This document shows positions 33,580 through 40,974 of a DNA stretch of 55,639 nt, one piece after another. The translations under genes were made by a program, and so were the position numbers. Position 1 is the first letter of the stretch. Each line of letters opens with the position of its first letter. Source of the stretch: Flavobacteriales bacterium (lineage in GTDB: Bacteria; Bacteroidota; Bacteroidia; Flavobacteriales_F; PHOS-HE28); NCBI GenBank assembly GCA_020852835.1, contig JADZAC010000042.1, positions 1 to 55,639 on the forward strand, in the 5' to 3' direction. Below the pieces are notes generated by a model. The model was not told where the DNA came from. It ran no database searches and saw only the letters and a program-made list of their open reading frames with translations.

Positions 33580-33607
33580 AGGGACCGCCTCCGGTGAAGC
33601 GGTCCCT
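33580..33607. terminator. bidirectional hairpin terminator
   Basis: Arms agggaccgc (33580-33588) and gcggtccct (33599-33607) pair over a 10-base loop, flanked by an A-rich left side and a T-rich right side. It separates the convergent lipoprotein gene (ends 33508) and the OmpA gene (ends 33629). Confidence 0.8.
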
Positions 33608-33628
33608 TTCCTTTCCAGGCCGATAAGG

Positions 33629-34993
33629 CTAGCGCCAGAAGGTCACCTTGAATTCCACCCGGCGGTTCTTGGCACGGCCGGCTGCGGTGGCATTGTCCTC
33701 CACCGGCATGGTTTCGCCATGGCCGAAGCTCTTCATGCGGTCGCCACTGATGCCCTTGCCCTCGAGGTAGGTGCGCACGGCGGCCGCTCGGTCTTCGCTG
33801 AGCTTCATATTCTTGGCATCATCGCCTTGGCTGTCGGTGTGCCCGTGGATCTCCAGGTCGTACGTGGGGTTTTCCTTCATCACGTCCACAACTTGGTTGA
33901 GGATGCCGTAGCTGGAGGTCTTGATGATGCTTTTGCCCGATTCGAACTGGATGCCGGTGAGGGCTTTCTCGAAGAGCTTGCGTGCCTTCTCTGAAACCTC
34001 AGGGCAGCCATTGTTGGCACTGGAACCCTTTACCTTGGGGCAACGGTCGAGGTTGTCGGGAATGCCATCGCCATCGGAATCGGGGCAGCCGTTGAAGTTG
34101 GCGGGGCCGGCCACGTCCGGGCAGGCGTCCATGTTGTCGGCGATGCCGTCCCCGTCACGATCGGGGCATCCTTCCAAGCTCGCCAGGCCGGCCAGGTCGG
34201 GGCAACGATCGATCTTGTCCGGAACGCCGTCCTTGTCACGGTCTTCTTCAGGGTGAAGCTTCACTGAAATACCATCCAGGTAATAATAGGCCCGCTTGCT
34301 GTCCGGTCCTTCGATCACCTTTTCACTTTCGAAGCCGCCGTTGCTGAAGGCGCCGATGATCAGGAACTTCTCCGTGCCGTCCGCGGTGAACGTGCCGGCA
34401 ACTTCCGTCCAATCCTGCTTGTTGTTCACTTTCTTGGCCGTGGACACCTGCGGCTTCTCTTGCAGGAACTGGTTGTTGCGGTAGGCCAGCTGCACCGGCG
34501 AGAGATAAGCACCGATGCCGCTCACGGCCCGGTCGCTGCCATTGGCCAGTTTCACCCGGAAGGAGACATCGTATTTCTGGCCTGCCGTCAAGGGGCTGGC
34601 CAAGGCCGTCTGCACATACTCGGAATATCCTTGGTACGCGGGCTCGAAGGGGCTTTCACGGCCGTCCAGGAAACGCTTCCAGTTTTTGCGCTCGGCTTCC
34701 TTGAAGGCCACGAAGCCGGCATAGTGCTCGCCTTCGAAGGCCGCAGTGCCGGTGCCCAGCTCATTGTCCGGAATGCCCACCGTGTTGTGGCGCGCTCCTT
34801 TGTCGAACACATCGGCGCTTCCGGTGTTGGGGTTGGACCATCCTGTGGCGCGGTCCAGCTGTTTCCAGGTGGTGACGGGTCGGGAAAGTTCTTCAAATCC
34901 GCCGTTCTTGATCAGGTTCTCACCTGTTCCTTGGGCGAATGCGCTGATCGAAACCAGCACACCGGCCATTAGGCTTGTGTATTTGAGCTGCAT
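33629..34993 (-). CDS. OmpA family protein with NGGFE domain and thrombospondin type 3 repeats
   Basis: A 454-residue outer-membrane-associated protein. Signal peptide residues 1-21 (ending ISAFAQ), then an N-terminal domain of about 220 residues (LIKNGGFEEL to AYYYLDGISV), then three calcium-binding TSP3 repeats (DKDGVPDKIDRCPD, DGDGIADNMDACPD, DGDGIPDNLDRCPK) and a C-terminal OmpA peptidoglycan-binding domain (IQFESGKSIIK, HGHTDSQGDDAKN, SEDRAAAVRTYL, NRRVEFKV). It probably anchors the outer membrane to peptidoglycan and displays the N-terminal domain. A paralogue of that domain lies just upstream. Confidence 0.93.
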   Translation of the reverse strand: MQLKYTSLMAGVLVSISAFAQGTGENLIKNGGFEELSRPVTTWKQLDRATGWSNPNTGSADVFDKGARHNTVGIPDNELGTGTAAFEGEHYAGFVAFKEAERKNWKRFLDGRESPFEPAYQGYSEYVQTALASPLTAGQKYDVSFRVKLANGSDRAVSGIGAYLSPVQLAYRNNQFLQEKPQVSTAKKVNNKQDWTEVAGTFTADGTEKFLIIGAFSNGGFESEKVIEGPDSKRAYYYLDGISVKLHPEEDRDKDGVPDKIDRCPDLAGLASLEGCPDRDGDGIADNMDACPDVAGPANFNGCPDSDGDGIPDNLDRCPKVKGSSANNGCPEVSEKARKLFEKALTGIQFESGKSIIKTSSYGILNQVVDVMKENPTYDLEIHGHTDSQGDDAKNMKLSEDRAAAVRTYLEGKGISGDRMKSFGHGETMPVEDNATAAGRAKNRRVEFKVTFWR

Positions 34994-35088
34994 GTTGATC
35001 GAGGGGTTGGTTGAGGGTGATGGTTGGTATTGTTGAATTGGGGGGATCGCCTTGTGCCGTGTTGATCCGGATGAAATATAACTCCGGT

Positions 35089-35871
35089 TCAGTCGGCCAG
35101 TTCCCCGGCAGGCACTTCCCGCATGGAAATGTTGTCCAAGTAATAGTAGGCGAACTGGTTGTCGGGCCCTTCAATGATCCGCTTGGTTTCAAAGATGGCC
35201 GTAGGGAAGGTGCCGATCACCAGGTAACGTTCATTGCCGTCGGCCTTGAACCGGCCTTTCACCTCCACCCATTTGCCGCGTTCTTCCAGCACCTGCTCGG
35301 CCACTACCTGCGGGCGTTCGCTCAGGAAGCTGCGGTTCGGGTAGCGGAGCTTCAAGGGAGTGGCCAGTGCCCCGATGCCGGACATGGCCCTGTCGCTGTT
35401 GGCGGCCAAGGCCACCTGGAAGCTGATCTCGTACACATGGCCTTCCTTGAGGGTGATGGGCAGCTCGGTGATCGGATACTCCGAATAGGCGTTCCATCCG
35501 GGGAGGAATGGATCCTCGGGCCCGCCGGAGAAATTGTTGCGCTGATCATCCTTCCAGGCCACAAAGCCCGCGTAGCGTTCCCCTTCAGCAGGCTCCATGG
35601 TGCCGTAGAAATTCGCGGGGATGCCCACGGTCTTTGCCGTAGCCCCCTTGTCAAAGAGCTCGGCCATGCCTATGGTGACATTCTCCCAGCCATCTGCCCG
35701 GCTTAGTTGGTCAAAGGTGTTGGGCACTTTGTCCAGGTCCTCAAAGCCGCCGTTGAGCACAAAGTTGCCTGCATTGGTGGTTTGGGCCCAACCGGCCGGA
35801 CTTGCCAACAGGCCGATCGCCATGGCCAGGATCGCGGCCATACGGCCCGGTGCACTACTGTTTTTCCGCAT
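35089..35871 (-). CDS. secreted NGGFE-domain protein, paralogue of the OmpA gene's N-terminal domain
   Basis: A 260-residue exported protein. The signal peptide ends near ASPAGWAQ (about residue 30). The rest aligns along its whole length with the N-terminal domain of the neighbouring OmpA protein: FVLNGGFEDL, FDKGATAKTVGIPANFYGT, EGERYAGFVAWK, YSEYPITELPITLKEGHVYEISF, IEGPDNQFAYYYLDNISM. It lacks TSP3 and OmpA parts. The domain resembles carbohydrate-binding jelly rolls, but ligand binding is unproved. The ATG at 35871 opens the signal peptide. The 95-base gap to the OmpA gene shows no terminator, so the two may be co-transcribed. Confidence 0.87.
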   Translation of the reverse strand: MRKNSSAPGRMAAILAMAIGLLASPAGWAQTTNAGNFVLNGGFEDLDKVPNTFDQLSRADGWENVTIGMAELFDKGATAKTVGIPANFYGTMEPAEGERYAGFVAWKDDQRNNFSGGPEDPFLPGWNAYSEYPITELPITLKEGHVYEISFQVALAANSDRAMSGIGALATPLKLRYPNRSFLSERPQVVAEQVLEERGKWVEVKGRFKADGNERYLVIGTFPTAIFETKRIIEGPDNQFAYYYLDNISMREVPAGELAD

Positions 35872-36063
35872 GCTCAGTTCATTGATCGGGTGGATGGCTT
35901 TGCCAAGATCGTGCCTGCGGTCCATGCATCGGGCAGCAGGGCTTGCGTGCAAAGTAAGCCTCGCGCCATGATCATTGATCCCGCGCTCCTGCCAAATGCG
36001 TGCCGATCTCTTCCCGTGACGATCCGGCCCACGGTGCCCATGACATGAACAGGCATAAAAAAA

Positions 36064-36086
36064 GCCCCGGCCGCACGGGCCGGGGC
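36064..36086 (-). terminator. intrinsic terminator after tRNA-Gly
   Basis: Arms gccccggcc (36064-36072) and ggccggggc (36078-36086) form a 9-base stem over a 5-base loop. On the minus strand it is followed by a run of seven T residues (36057-36063). It begins 5 bases after the tRNA. Confidence 0.92.
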
Positions 36087-36090
36087 AGTG

Positions 36091-36163
36091 AGCGGGAAAC
36101 GGGATTCGAACCCGCGACCCTCAGCTTGGGAAGCTGATGCTCTACCAACTGAGCTACTCCCGC
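36091..36163 (-). tRNA. tRNA-Gly (anticodon CCC)
   Basis: A 73-base cloverleaf on the minus strand. Acceptor stem GCGGGAG/TTCCCGC, D-loop AGTTGGTA, anticodon stem TCAGC/GCTGA with loop TTCCCAA (anticodon CCC), T-arm GCGGG-TTCGAAT-CCCGT and discriminator T. The 3' CCA is not encoded. A -7 element lies just upstream and an intrinsic terminator follows. Confidence 0.95.
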
Positions 36164-36173
36164 TGAACGGGTG

Positions 36174-36181
36174 CGAATGTA
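36174..36181 (-). promoter_or_regulatory. -7 promoter element TACATTCG of tRNA-Gly
   Basis: Minus-strand TACATTCG ends 10 bases before the first tRNA base, so transcription would start about 5 bases before mature tRNA-Gly. Confidence 0.55.
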
Positions 36182-36325
36182 GCACCCCATCACCACATCG
36201 GAAAAAGCGGGGCGGCCGCAACCGCCTTGCGGGATCGCGGGCCCGTTGCTCCGCATTTCCACGCTGCCCCGGTGCCTTTGGCGGTGTACTTTGCAGGCAG
36301 GTGGGCCCCGCTTCGCACAAGCGCC

Positions 36326-36333
36326 TATATTTG
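36326..36333 (+). promoter_or_regulatory. -7 promoter element TATATTTG of tRNA-Pro
   Basis: TATATTTG matches the TAnnTTTG consensus exactly and ends 18 bases before the tRNA, leaving a short 5' leader for RNase P. Confidence 0.6.
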
Positions 36334-36351
36334 CCGCCCCATTGCGGGCTA

Positions 36352-36426
36352 CGGGGTGTAGCTCAGCCCGGTTAGAGTGCTACGTTCGGGACGTAGAGGC
36401 CGGTGGTTCGAATCCACTCACCCCGA
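36352..36426 (+). tRNA. tRNA-Pro (anticodon CGG)
   Basis: A 75-base cloverleaf. Acceptor stem CGGGGTG/CACCCCG, D-arm GCTC/GAGT, anticodon stem CTACG/CGTAG with loop TTCGGGA (anticodon CGG), T-arm GGTGG-TTCGAAT-CCACT and discriminator A. The C-G first pair is typical of bacterial tRNA-Pro. The CCA end is not encoded. A partial copy of its 3' end lies at 36583. Confidence 0.95.
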
Positions 36427-36432
36427 CAGTGG

Positions 36433-36463
36433 AAAGCCCTTGCAACGCAGTTGCAGGGGCTTT
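36433..36463 (+). terminator. intrinsic terminator after tRNA-Pro
   Basis: A 14-base stem (aaagcccttgcaac at 36433-36446 with 36450-36463, one G-T pair) and a run of T residues follow the tRNA by 6 bases. Confidence 0.85.
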
Positions 36464-36936
36464 TTCGTGGAAAGCGAAGCCCAGCAGAGCTGGAGCGCGC
36501 GCGTTCCACGGAAGTGCCCGCGAACAAAGGGAGCCGGGGGTTGCACTTGGTGCCCCCCAATTGGGAAAGCCCGTCCCCGGGCAATCCACTCACCCCGTCA
36601 GTGCAAAGCCCTTGCGACAACGACGCAGGGGCATTTTCGTGGCAGCGAGCCGGGGTTTTCACGGGGTTCCCTCCCACCCTGGACAGCGCCGTTGAGCGAA
36701 GCTGAAGCGCGGGCAAACCACCACGAACGTTGGCACGCAACACCAAGCGCAGCTTGCGCCGACGCGTGCCCATGAAAGGTCTGTGGGCAATGTACACCGG
36801 AAGCCCCTGTTGTTCAGGCCCGTTCAGGTTCCGGTCCGTACTTGGCCAGTAGCCACCGTTCCATGGCCCATGGACTCCATTCCCCGGTTCGGCCAAACTC
36901 TGAGGCATCGCAAGTGGGGGGTTTACCGTCTTAGGA
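36464..36936. other. gene-free stretch downstream of tRNA-Pro
   Basis: No convincing gene on either strand. Open frames here are the usual spurious translations of tRNA sequence and its copy. The one recognisable item is the duplicated tRNA-Pro tail at 36583-36642. The region 36643-36936 shows only low-level similarity to the first spacer (gcgaagc, gcgcg words) and nothing I can name. Confidence 0.5.
36583..36642 (+). repeat. duplicated 3' end of tRNA-Pro with its terminator
   Basis: Bases 36583-36603 repeat 36411-36431, the tRNA-Pro T-arm and acceptor end plus a few bases, with one mismatch in 21. The similarity continues through a degenerate copy of the terminator to cattttcgtgg at 36642. 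The copies are 172 bases apart in direct orientation. No integrase is nearby. It may be the footprint of an integration event or a simple tandem duplication. Confidence 0.75.
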
Positions 36937-37137
36937 ATGAACACCATGTCACGCTCCTTCAAAATAGCACTCATTCTCAAGAGCCGCAGCAGCCTGACCG
37001 TGTACTCCGATCCGGCACGCATGAGCGACACCGAGCTGGATGAACACGTGCGCAGCATGATGCGGCGCATGCGAAAGGATGAAAGCGACGTGATCGCCCG
37101 GATGATCTTGCGCAGGCCCACCTTCAGCCTGAACTGA
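36937..37137 (+). CDS. small hypothetical protein
   Basis: A 66-residue basic protein starting MNTMSRSFKIALILKSRS (Met4 is an alternative start). Codon use has the strong G/C third-position bias of the neighbouring genes (ctg acc gtg tac tcc), which supports it being real. The second half, from DTELDEHVRSMMRRMRKDESD, is predicted helical and charged. No family recognised. It stands alone between tRNA-Pro and a small membrane protein. Confidence 0.55.
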   Translation: MNTMSRSFKIALILKSRSSLTVYSDPARMSDTELDEHVRSMMRRMRKDESDVIARMILRRPTFSLN

Positions 37138-37171
37138 GCTGCAGGAAGTGCACCACGTTGGGTCCCGGTCC

Positions 37172-37179
37172 TATATTCG
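37172..37179 (+). promoter_or_regulatory. -7 promoter element TATATTCG
   Basis: TATATTCG lies 22 bases upstream of the ATG at 37202 and supports the short gene there being expressed. Confidence 0.5.
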
Positions 37180-37201
37180 CCGCATCAAACCCTTGCAGGC
37201 C

Positions 37202-37327
37202 ATGTCGGATCACGAGCATGAAGGTCATTTCCCCGAACAAGCGGAAGAGAACGAGATCGGCGGCCCCGTGCTGCTGGCCGTGATGATCTTCGGCATGGTG
37301 GTGCTGATCCTTTGGGCCAGCTGCTGA
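37202..37327 (+). CDS. 41-residue single-pass membrane protein
   Basis: A short frame encoding 41 residues: an acidic, His-rich N-terminus (MSDHEHEGHFPEQAEENEI), then one hydrophobic helix (about residues 20-39, from GGPVLLAVMIFGMVVLIL) ending WASC. Codon bias matches the neighbourhood and a -7 element precedes it. Size and layout recall small accessory subunits of respiratory complexes, but I cannot assign a family. It is followed, on the other strand, by the zinc-ribbon protein gene. Confidence 0.6.
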   Translation: MSDHEHEGHFPEQAEENEIGGPVLLAVMIFGMVVLILWASC

Positions 37328-37354
37328 GCCTCCGGTGAGGGCATGCGGCGGCCG

Positions 37355-37756
37355 TCAGGCCAAGGCATCGCCCGCGCGCTCCAGGTATTCATCGCGCCGC
37401 ACCAGCGCATACCAGTTCTCGCTGAGCTCCAAGTAGCCGTGCTCGAAACAGAACACGTACACGTTGCCCACCTTGGTGCGGTATATGTTGGTGTGGTACA
37501 TGAAATTGTACCCGCGTTCCACCAGTTTGTCCCGGTGCACCTTGGCTTTGCCACCGGGGTTGAGCTCGCTGAGGATGCGCCGGTTCCGTTTCAGGGTGTT
37601 CACCACGTTGCGCACGTAATTGATGGGTGCGTTGTTGGAGCGGTAGTGGAACAGATTGCGGCACGCATCTGAACAGAACTTCTTGTCCGTACGGCCATGG
37701 AGCGGTTCCCCGCACTCTAGGCATACCTTCTTTTCGGGGGTGCGTTCGGCAAGCAT
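37355..37756 (-). CDS. zinc-ribbon protein, conserved hypothetical
   Basis: A 133-residue basic protein. An N-terminal treble-clef or zinc ribbon is clear: CLECGEPLHGRTDKKFCSDAC gives C-x2-C and C-x3-C pairs at about residues 12-31. A helical segment (YVRNVVNTLKRNRRIL) and an aromatic-rich C-terminal part (YNFMYHTNIYRTKVGNVYVFC) follow. This architecture is common in Bacteroidota hypotheticals; DNA or RNA binding is a guess. The ATG follows a TACATTCG element by 5 bases. It lies downstream of rpmE2 on the same strand but is separated by a terminator. Confidence 0.82.
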   Translation of the reverse strand: MLAERTPEKKVCLECGEPLHGRTDKKFCSDACRNLFHYRSNNAPINYVRNVVNTLKRNRRILSELNPGGKAKVHRDKLVERGYNFMYHTNIYRTKVGNVYVFCFEHGYLELSENWYALVRRDEYLERAGDALA

Positions 37757-37761
37757 GAAGC

Positions 37762-37769
37762 CGAATGTA
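37762..37769 (-). promoter_or_regulatory. -7 promoter element TACATTCG
   Basis: Minus-strand TACATTCG ends 5 bases before the ATG at 37756, again implying a near-leaderless mRNA. Confidence 0.5.
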
Positions 37770-37800
37770 CACGTTGTCCCTGATACCGCCCTAAAACGAA

Positions 37801-37828
37801 CGCCCCCTCCTGGTTCCAGGAGGGGGCG
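37801..37828 (-). terminator. intrinsic terminator of rpmE2
   Basis: A perfect 13-base stem (cgccccctcctgg at 37801-37813 with 37816-37828) over a 2-base loop, followed on the minus strand by TTCGTTTTA. It lies 24 bases after the rpmE2 stop. Confidence 0.85.
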
Positions 37829-37852
37829 TGAAGATCACTATCGGCCAACGGC

Positions 37853-38155
37853 CTACTCGGCGGCGCTTTCCTCCTGCTTGGGGGCGGGAGCGGCTTTTTT
37901 CAGTTCGGCGTGCTTGGCAAAACGCTTCTTGAACTTGTCCACGCGGCCTGCCGTGTCCACCAGCATCGATTTGCCGGTGTAGTACGGGTGCGAGGTGCTG
38001 CTGATATCCAGCTTCACCAAGGGGTACTCATTGCCGTCCTCCCACTTCAGCTTGTCCTTGGTGGCGGCACAGCTCCGGCCAAGGAACATGCTCTCGTTGC
38101 TCATGTCCTTGAAGATAACGATGCGGTAGTTCTCGGGGTGGATGCCTTTTTTCAT
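37853..38155 (-). CDS. rpmE2: 50S ribosomal protein L31 type B
   Basis: A 100-residue protein with the type B L31 signature MKKGIHPENYRIVIFKDMSN, LGRSCAATKD, YPLVKLDISSTSHPYYTGK and GRVDKFKKRF. It lacks the zinc-binding CxxC of type A L31, as expected for the form that works without zinc. The Ala/Lys/Glu-rich tail after KHAELKK is longer than in E. coli. It stands alone with its own promoter element (38208-38215) and terminator. Confidence 0.97.
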   Translation of the reverse strand: MKKGIHPENYRIVIFKDMSNESMFLGRSCAATKDKLKWEDGNEYPLVKLDISSTSHPYYTGKSMLVDTAGRVDKFKKRFAKHAELKKAAPAPKQEESAAE

Positions 38156-38207
38156 CTCGGGAGGTGTTTTGCAGGTTCACCGGGCCCATGCCTGGCGAAT
38201 GAGGGCG

Positions 38208-38215
38208 CAAATGTA
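38208..38215 (-). promoter_or_regulatory. -7 promoter element TACATTTG of rpmE2
   Basis: Minus-strand TACATTTG matches the consensus exactly and lies 52 bases upstream of the rpmE2 ATG. The leader of about 45-50 bases contains a GGGAGG run near 38159-38164 on the plus-strand reading, which is not a Shine-Dalgarno on the minus strand. Confidence 0.55.
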
Positions 38216-38298
38216 AGGAAAAACACATTCCGCCATACACTCGGAGATACTTGCCACGCAATGATCCGGGGCATTGCCCCGTAATAGCCCGGTCATCC

Positions 38299-38306
38299 CA
38301 TCTTTG
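38299..38306 (+). promoter_or_regulatory. -7-like element CATCTTTG
   Basis: CATCTTTG differs from TAnnTTTG only at the first base and ends 6 bases before the GTG at 38313, the same spacing as at several ATG starts in the window. It supports the GTG start. Confidence 0.4.
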
Positions 38307-38312
38307 CCCACC

Positions 38313-39809
38313 GTGAAATCCCCCGTTCTCCCCTTCGCCGTGCTGGGCGTATTGGCCATGGCCCTCTTTGGATGCCGCAAGGACCAATTGTTCACCGATT
38401 CGCCCGGCGCCACGCTGGAACTCTCGCGGGATTCCATCCTGTTCGACACGGTGTTCACCACCGTGGGCACCGTTACCCGGCGCTTCACTGCACGCAACCC
38501 CAACAGCGAAGGCGTGCGGGTGGACATCCTGCTGGAGGGTGGCACCCCCTCTCCCTTCCGGATCAATGTGGACGGCAGTGCCGGCCTGAGCTTCAGCCAG
38601 GTGGAGATCCCGGCCGGGGACAGCATCTACGTGTTCGTTGAAGCCACTTTGGGGCCTGGAGGAGTGAACACGCCGTTCGTGATCGAAGACCGGATCCTGT
38701 TCAGCACCAATGGCAACGAACAACGGGTGGTGCTCAATGCCTGGGGGCAGGATGCACACTTCTTCCGCCCCGACAACGTGGTGCAGGGCTTCCCCCCCTT
38801 CAGCTACATCGCCGGTGGATACGACAGCTTGGGCAACCAGATCTGCGAGGATGTCCATTGGGCCAACGACAAACCCTATGTGATCTTCGGTTATGCCGTG
38901 GTGGACAGCTGCTGCTCGTTGACCATCGATCCCGGCGTACGCGTATACTTCCACGGGGGCGGAGGCCTTTGGGTGTACCAAGGCGGCAACATCGTGGCCA
39001 ATGGCACGGCCGAGGAGAAGATCACCTTTCAAGGCGACCGCCTGGAGGCCATGTATGCGGACCTGCCCGGACAGTGGGACCGCATCTGGATCAACGAGGG
39101 ACCGGCAGACCATGAGTTCAACCATGTGGAGATCAAGAACGCCCTGATCGGCCTGCAGCCCCAAAGCTGGATCGGCACCCCAGGACAACCCACCAGTACC
39201 AACCGTCTGCTGCTGAACAACGTGAGCATCCGCAACTGCTCGGCGGCGGGGATCCTATCGGAGAACTTCCGCATCCAAAGCACCAACCTGCTGGTGGCCA
39301 ACTGCGGGCAATATTGCGTGGCCCTCACCGGTGGGGGTGAATACAAGTTCAACCACAGCACGGTGGCCAACTACTGGGGCTATGATGTGCGGCAGGAGCC
39401 CGCCTTCATCCTCACCAACACCTTCACCGATATCACCGGTGCCGTGCAGGTGCGCCAGGTGGAGCCCAGTACCTTCACCAACGGCATCATCGACGGCAAC
39501 AATGCCAACGAATTTGAACTGGCCTTTGACAACCAGCTACCGCCGGATTTCCTCTTCAAGAACTTCCTTTTCCGCACCAACAGCTCCACCTCGGACGCAA
39601 CTCACTTCGAACAAGCCACCGTGTACCGCAACCAGAGCCCCGGGTTCAAGGATGCCAGCGGCGGCAACTTCCACCTCAACGAAAATGCCTTTGTGCGCAA
39701 CAAGGGTTTTGATCCCTTTGGTGCCGACCTCGAAGCCACGTACGACTTGGACGGGGTGCTGCGGCCCAGTGCCCAGTCCGACTTGGGTTGCTACACCTTT
39801 GTGCCCTGA
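38313..39809 (+). CDS. lipoprotein with right-handed beta-helix
   Basis: A 498-residue lipoprotein. Starting at GTG 38313 gives MKSPVLPFAVLGVLAMALFGC, a textbook signal with lipobox LFGC (Cys21). An N-terminal Ig-like part (LELSRDSILFDTVFTTVGTVTRRF onward) is followed by repeated short strands such as LLLNNVSIRNCSAAGILSENF and YKFNHSTVANYWG, characteristic of a parallel beta-helix. The family in Bacteroidota is uncharacterised; a surface or periplasmic role is likely. Its last 19 bases overlap the convergent acyl-CoA reductase gene. Confidence 0.85.
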   Translation: MKSPVLPFAVLGVLAMALFGCRKDQLFTDSPGATLELSRDSILFDTVFTTVGTVTRRFTARNPNSEGVRVDILLEGGTPSPFRINVDGSAGLSFSQVEIPAGDSIYVFVEATLGPGGVNTPFVIEDRILFSTNGNEQRVVLNAWGQDAHFFRPDNVVQGFPPFSYIAGGYDSLGNQICEDVHWANDKPYVIFGYAVVDSCCSLTIDPGVRVYFHGGGGLWVYQGGNIVANGTAEEKITFQGDRLEAMYADLPGQWDRIWINEGPADHEFNHVEIKNALIGLQPQSWIGTPGQPTSTNRLLLNNVSIRNCSAAGILSENFRIQSTNLLVANCGQYCVALTGGGEYKFNHSTVANYWGYDVRQEPAFILTNTFTDITGAVQVRQVEPSTFTNGIIDGNNANEFELAFDNQLPPDFLFKNFLFRTNSSTSDATHFEQATVYRNQSPGFKDASGGNFHLNENAFVRNKGFDPFGADLEATYDLDGVLRPSAQSDLGCYTFVP

Positions 39810-40885
39810 CCCAGGCCGAGCAGGAACTCCATGGTGTCCACTCCGTCGGCGTAGTCCCCGGGCCCCGGGCATTGGGCGGCCCCGAAGGGCACCTGGCCGT
39901 GGCCAATGATGCATTGCAGGCCGTCGGCCTCACTTAGGAGCCGCTGCTCCACCTCGGCCCGATCATCATACCGCTCGTAGAACAGCGCGGCAACCGGGCT
40001 GTGCAGCGACCTTTCTTCCTTCAGTACCAGGAAGCCGTTCTCCACCAACGGTGCCCGGTCCATGAGCCATACCGCCCGGTTGTAGTCGTAGTTGTTGGCG
40101 TACTTGTGGTGCCGGATAATGTCTTGCCAGGGAAAGAAGGCCGCGAACAGGCGGTCCAGATCGAAATCGCGGGGAACAAACACCTTGCCCACGCTGCGGC
40201 AGCCCAGGCCGAAATAGTTGAACACATCGCCGGCCAAAGCCGCGAGCTCCTCCGCGGTTTCCGTACCGTCCAGCACGGCTACACTGGTGCGGCCTTTGCG
40301 AATGATGTGGGGAAGGTGGCCGAAGTAGTGCTTGAAATACCTCGCCGTATTGGTGCTGCCCGTGGCGATGACGGCATCCACTTGCGCCATGCGGCCCGTG
40401 GTGAACTCCACCCGGGCAGACAGTTCCGGGGCGAACCGGCCCAGCAGCTCCACCAAGGCCGGGGTCAGGCCGGCATCGTCGGCGGCCACCTTCACCAAGG
40501 CCCGGTGGCCGCAGAGCAAGGTGCACATCAGGTCGTGAAAGCCCACGAAAGGAATGTTGCCCGCCAGGATCAGGCCCACGGTGCATGTGCCGCCGTGGCC
40601 TTGAAGTGCGGGATAGGCCTTCAGCCAGTTGGCCAAAGCCGGCTTCTCCAGCATGGCGGCCAAGCCTTTGGCGGCAAGGCGTACCTGCTCGCCGGTGAAC
40701 CAACCGTTCCTCGCTTGGGCCTTGTTCAGGGCCGCCTCAAACGTTTGGTACTCCCCTTGGGTGAGGCCAATGGCATGGCCGGGCCACGGCTTTCCACCGG
40801 CAAAAGCCGCCAAAGACAGGCCCAGCTGCACAAAGGGTGCGGCATCCCCGGCCGGACGGGATCTTTGGGCTTCGGTCATGTCCAT
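39791..40885 (-). CDS. acyl-CoA reductase, LuxC-like
   Basis: A 364-residue protein of the LuxC/aldehyde dehydrogenase-like acyl-CoA reductase family. Landmarks are GLILAGNIPFVGFHDLMCTLLCGH, VDAVIATGSTNTARYFKHYF and FNYFGLGCRSVGKVFVP, where the Cys of GLGCRS is the probable nucleophile. It would reduce acyl-CoA to an aldehyde with NAD(P)H. The start is ATG 40885 (MDMTEAQ) or 40879; a GTG at 40891 is less likely. It is divergent from the 2[4Fe-4S] ferredoxin gene, a pairing I recall as common in Bacteroidota. Confidence 0.86.
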   Translation of the reverse strand: MDMTEAQRSRPAGDAAPFVQLGLSLAAFAGGKPWPGHAIGLTQGEYQTFEAALNKAQARNGWFTGEQVRLAAKGLAAMLEKPALANWLKAYPALQGHGGTCTVGLILAGNIPFVGFHDLMCTLLCGHRALVKVAADDAGLTPALVELLGRFAPELSARVEFTTGRMAQVDAVIATGSTNTARYFKHYFGHLPHIIRKGRTSVAVLDGTETAEELAALAGDVFNYFGLGCRSVGKVFVPRDFDLDRLFAAFFPWQDIIRHHKYANNYDYNRAVWLMDRAPLVENGFLVLKEERSLHSPVAALFYERYDDRAEVEQRLLSEADGLQCIIGHGQVPFGAAQCPGPGDYADGVDTMEFLLGLGQGTKV

Positions 40886-40974
40886 GCGCACGGGCTGGCT
40901 ATTTTTGCGGCACCTGCTTCACCGGCCGCTTGCTGTGCGGCGGGCCGGGGTGGCGCAAATTTACCGTTGTTACC

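Noticed and set aside
36583..36642. Second tRNA-Pro gene
   Set aside because: Only the T-arm and acceptor 3' strand are duplicated; the D-arm, anticodon arm and 5' acceptor strand are missing.
36372..37121. 249-codon minus-strand open frame across tRNA-Pro
   Set aside because: It translates the complement of a tRNA and its terminator, a common artefact, and overlaps the better-supported 66-residue gene.
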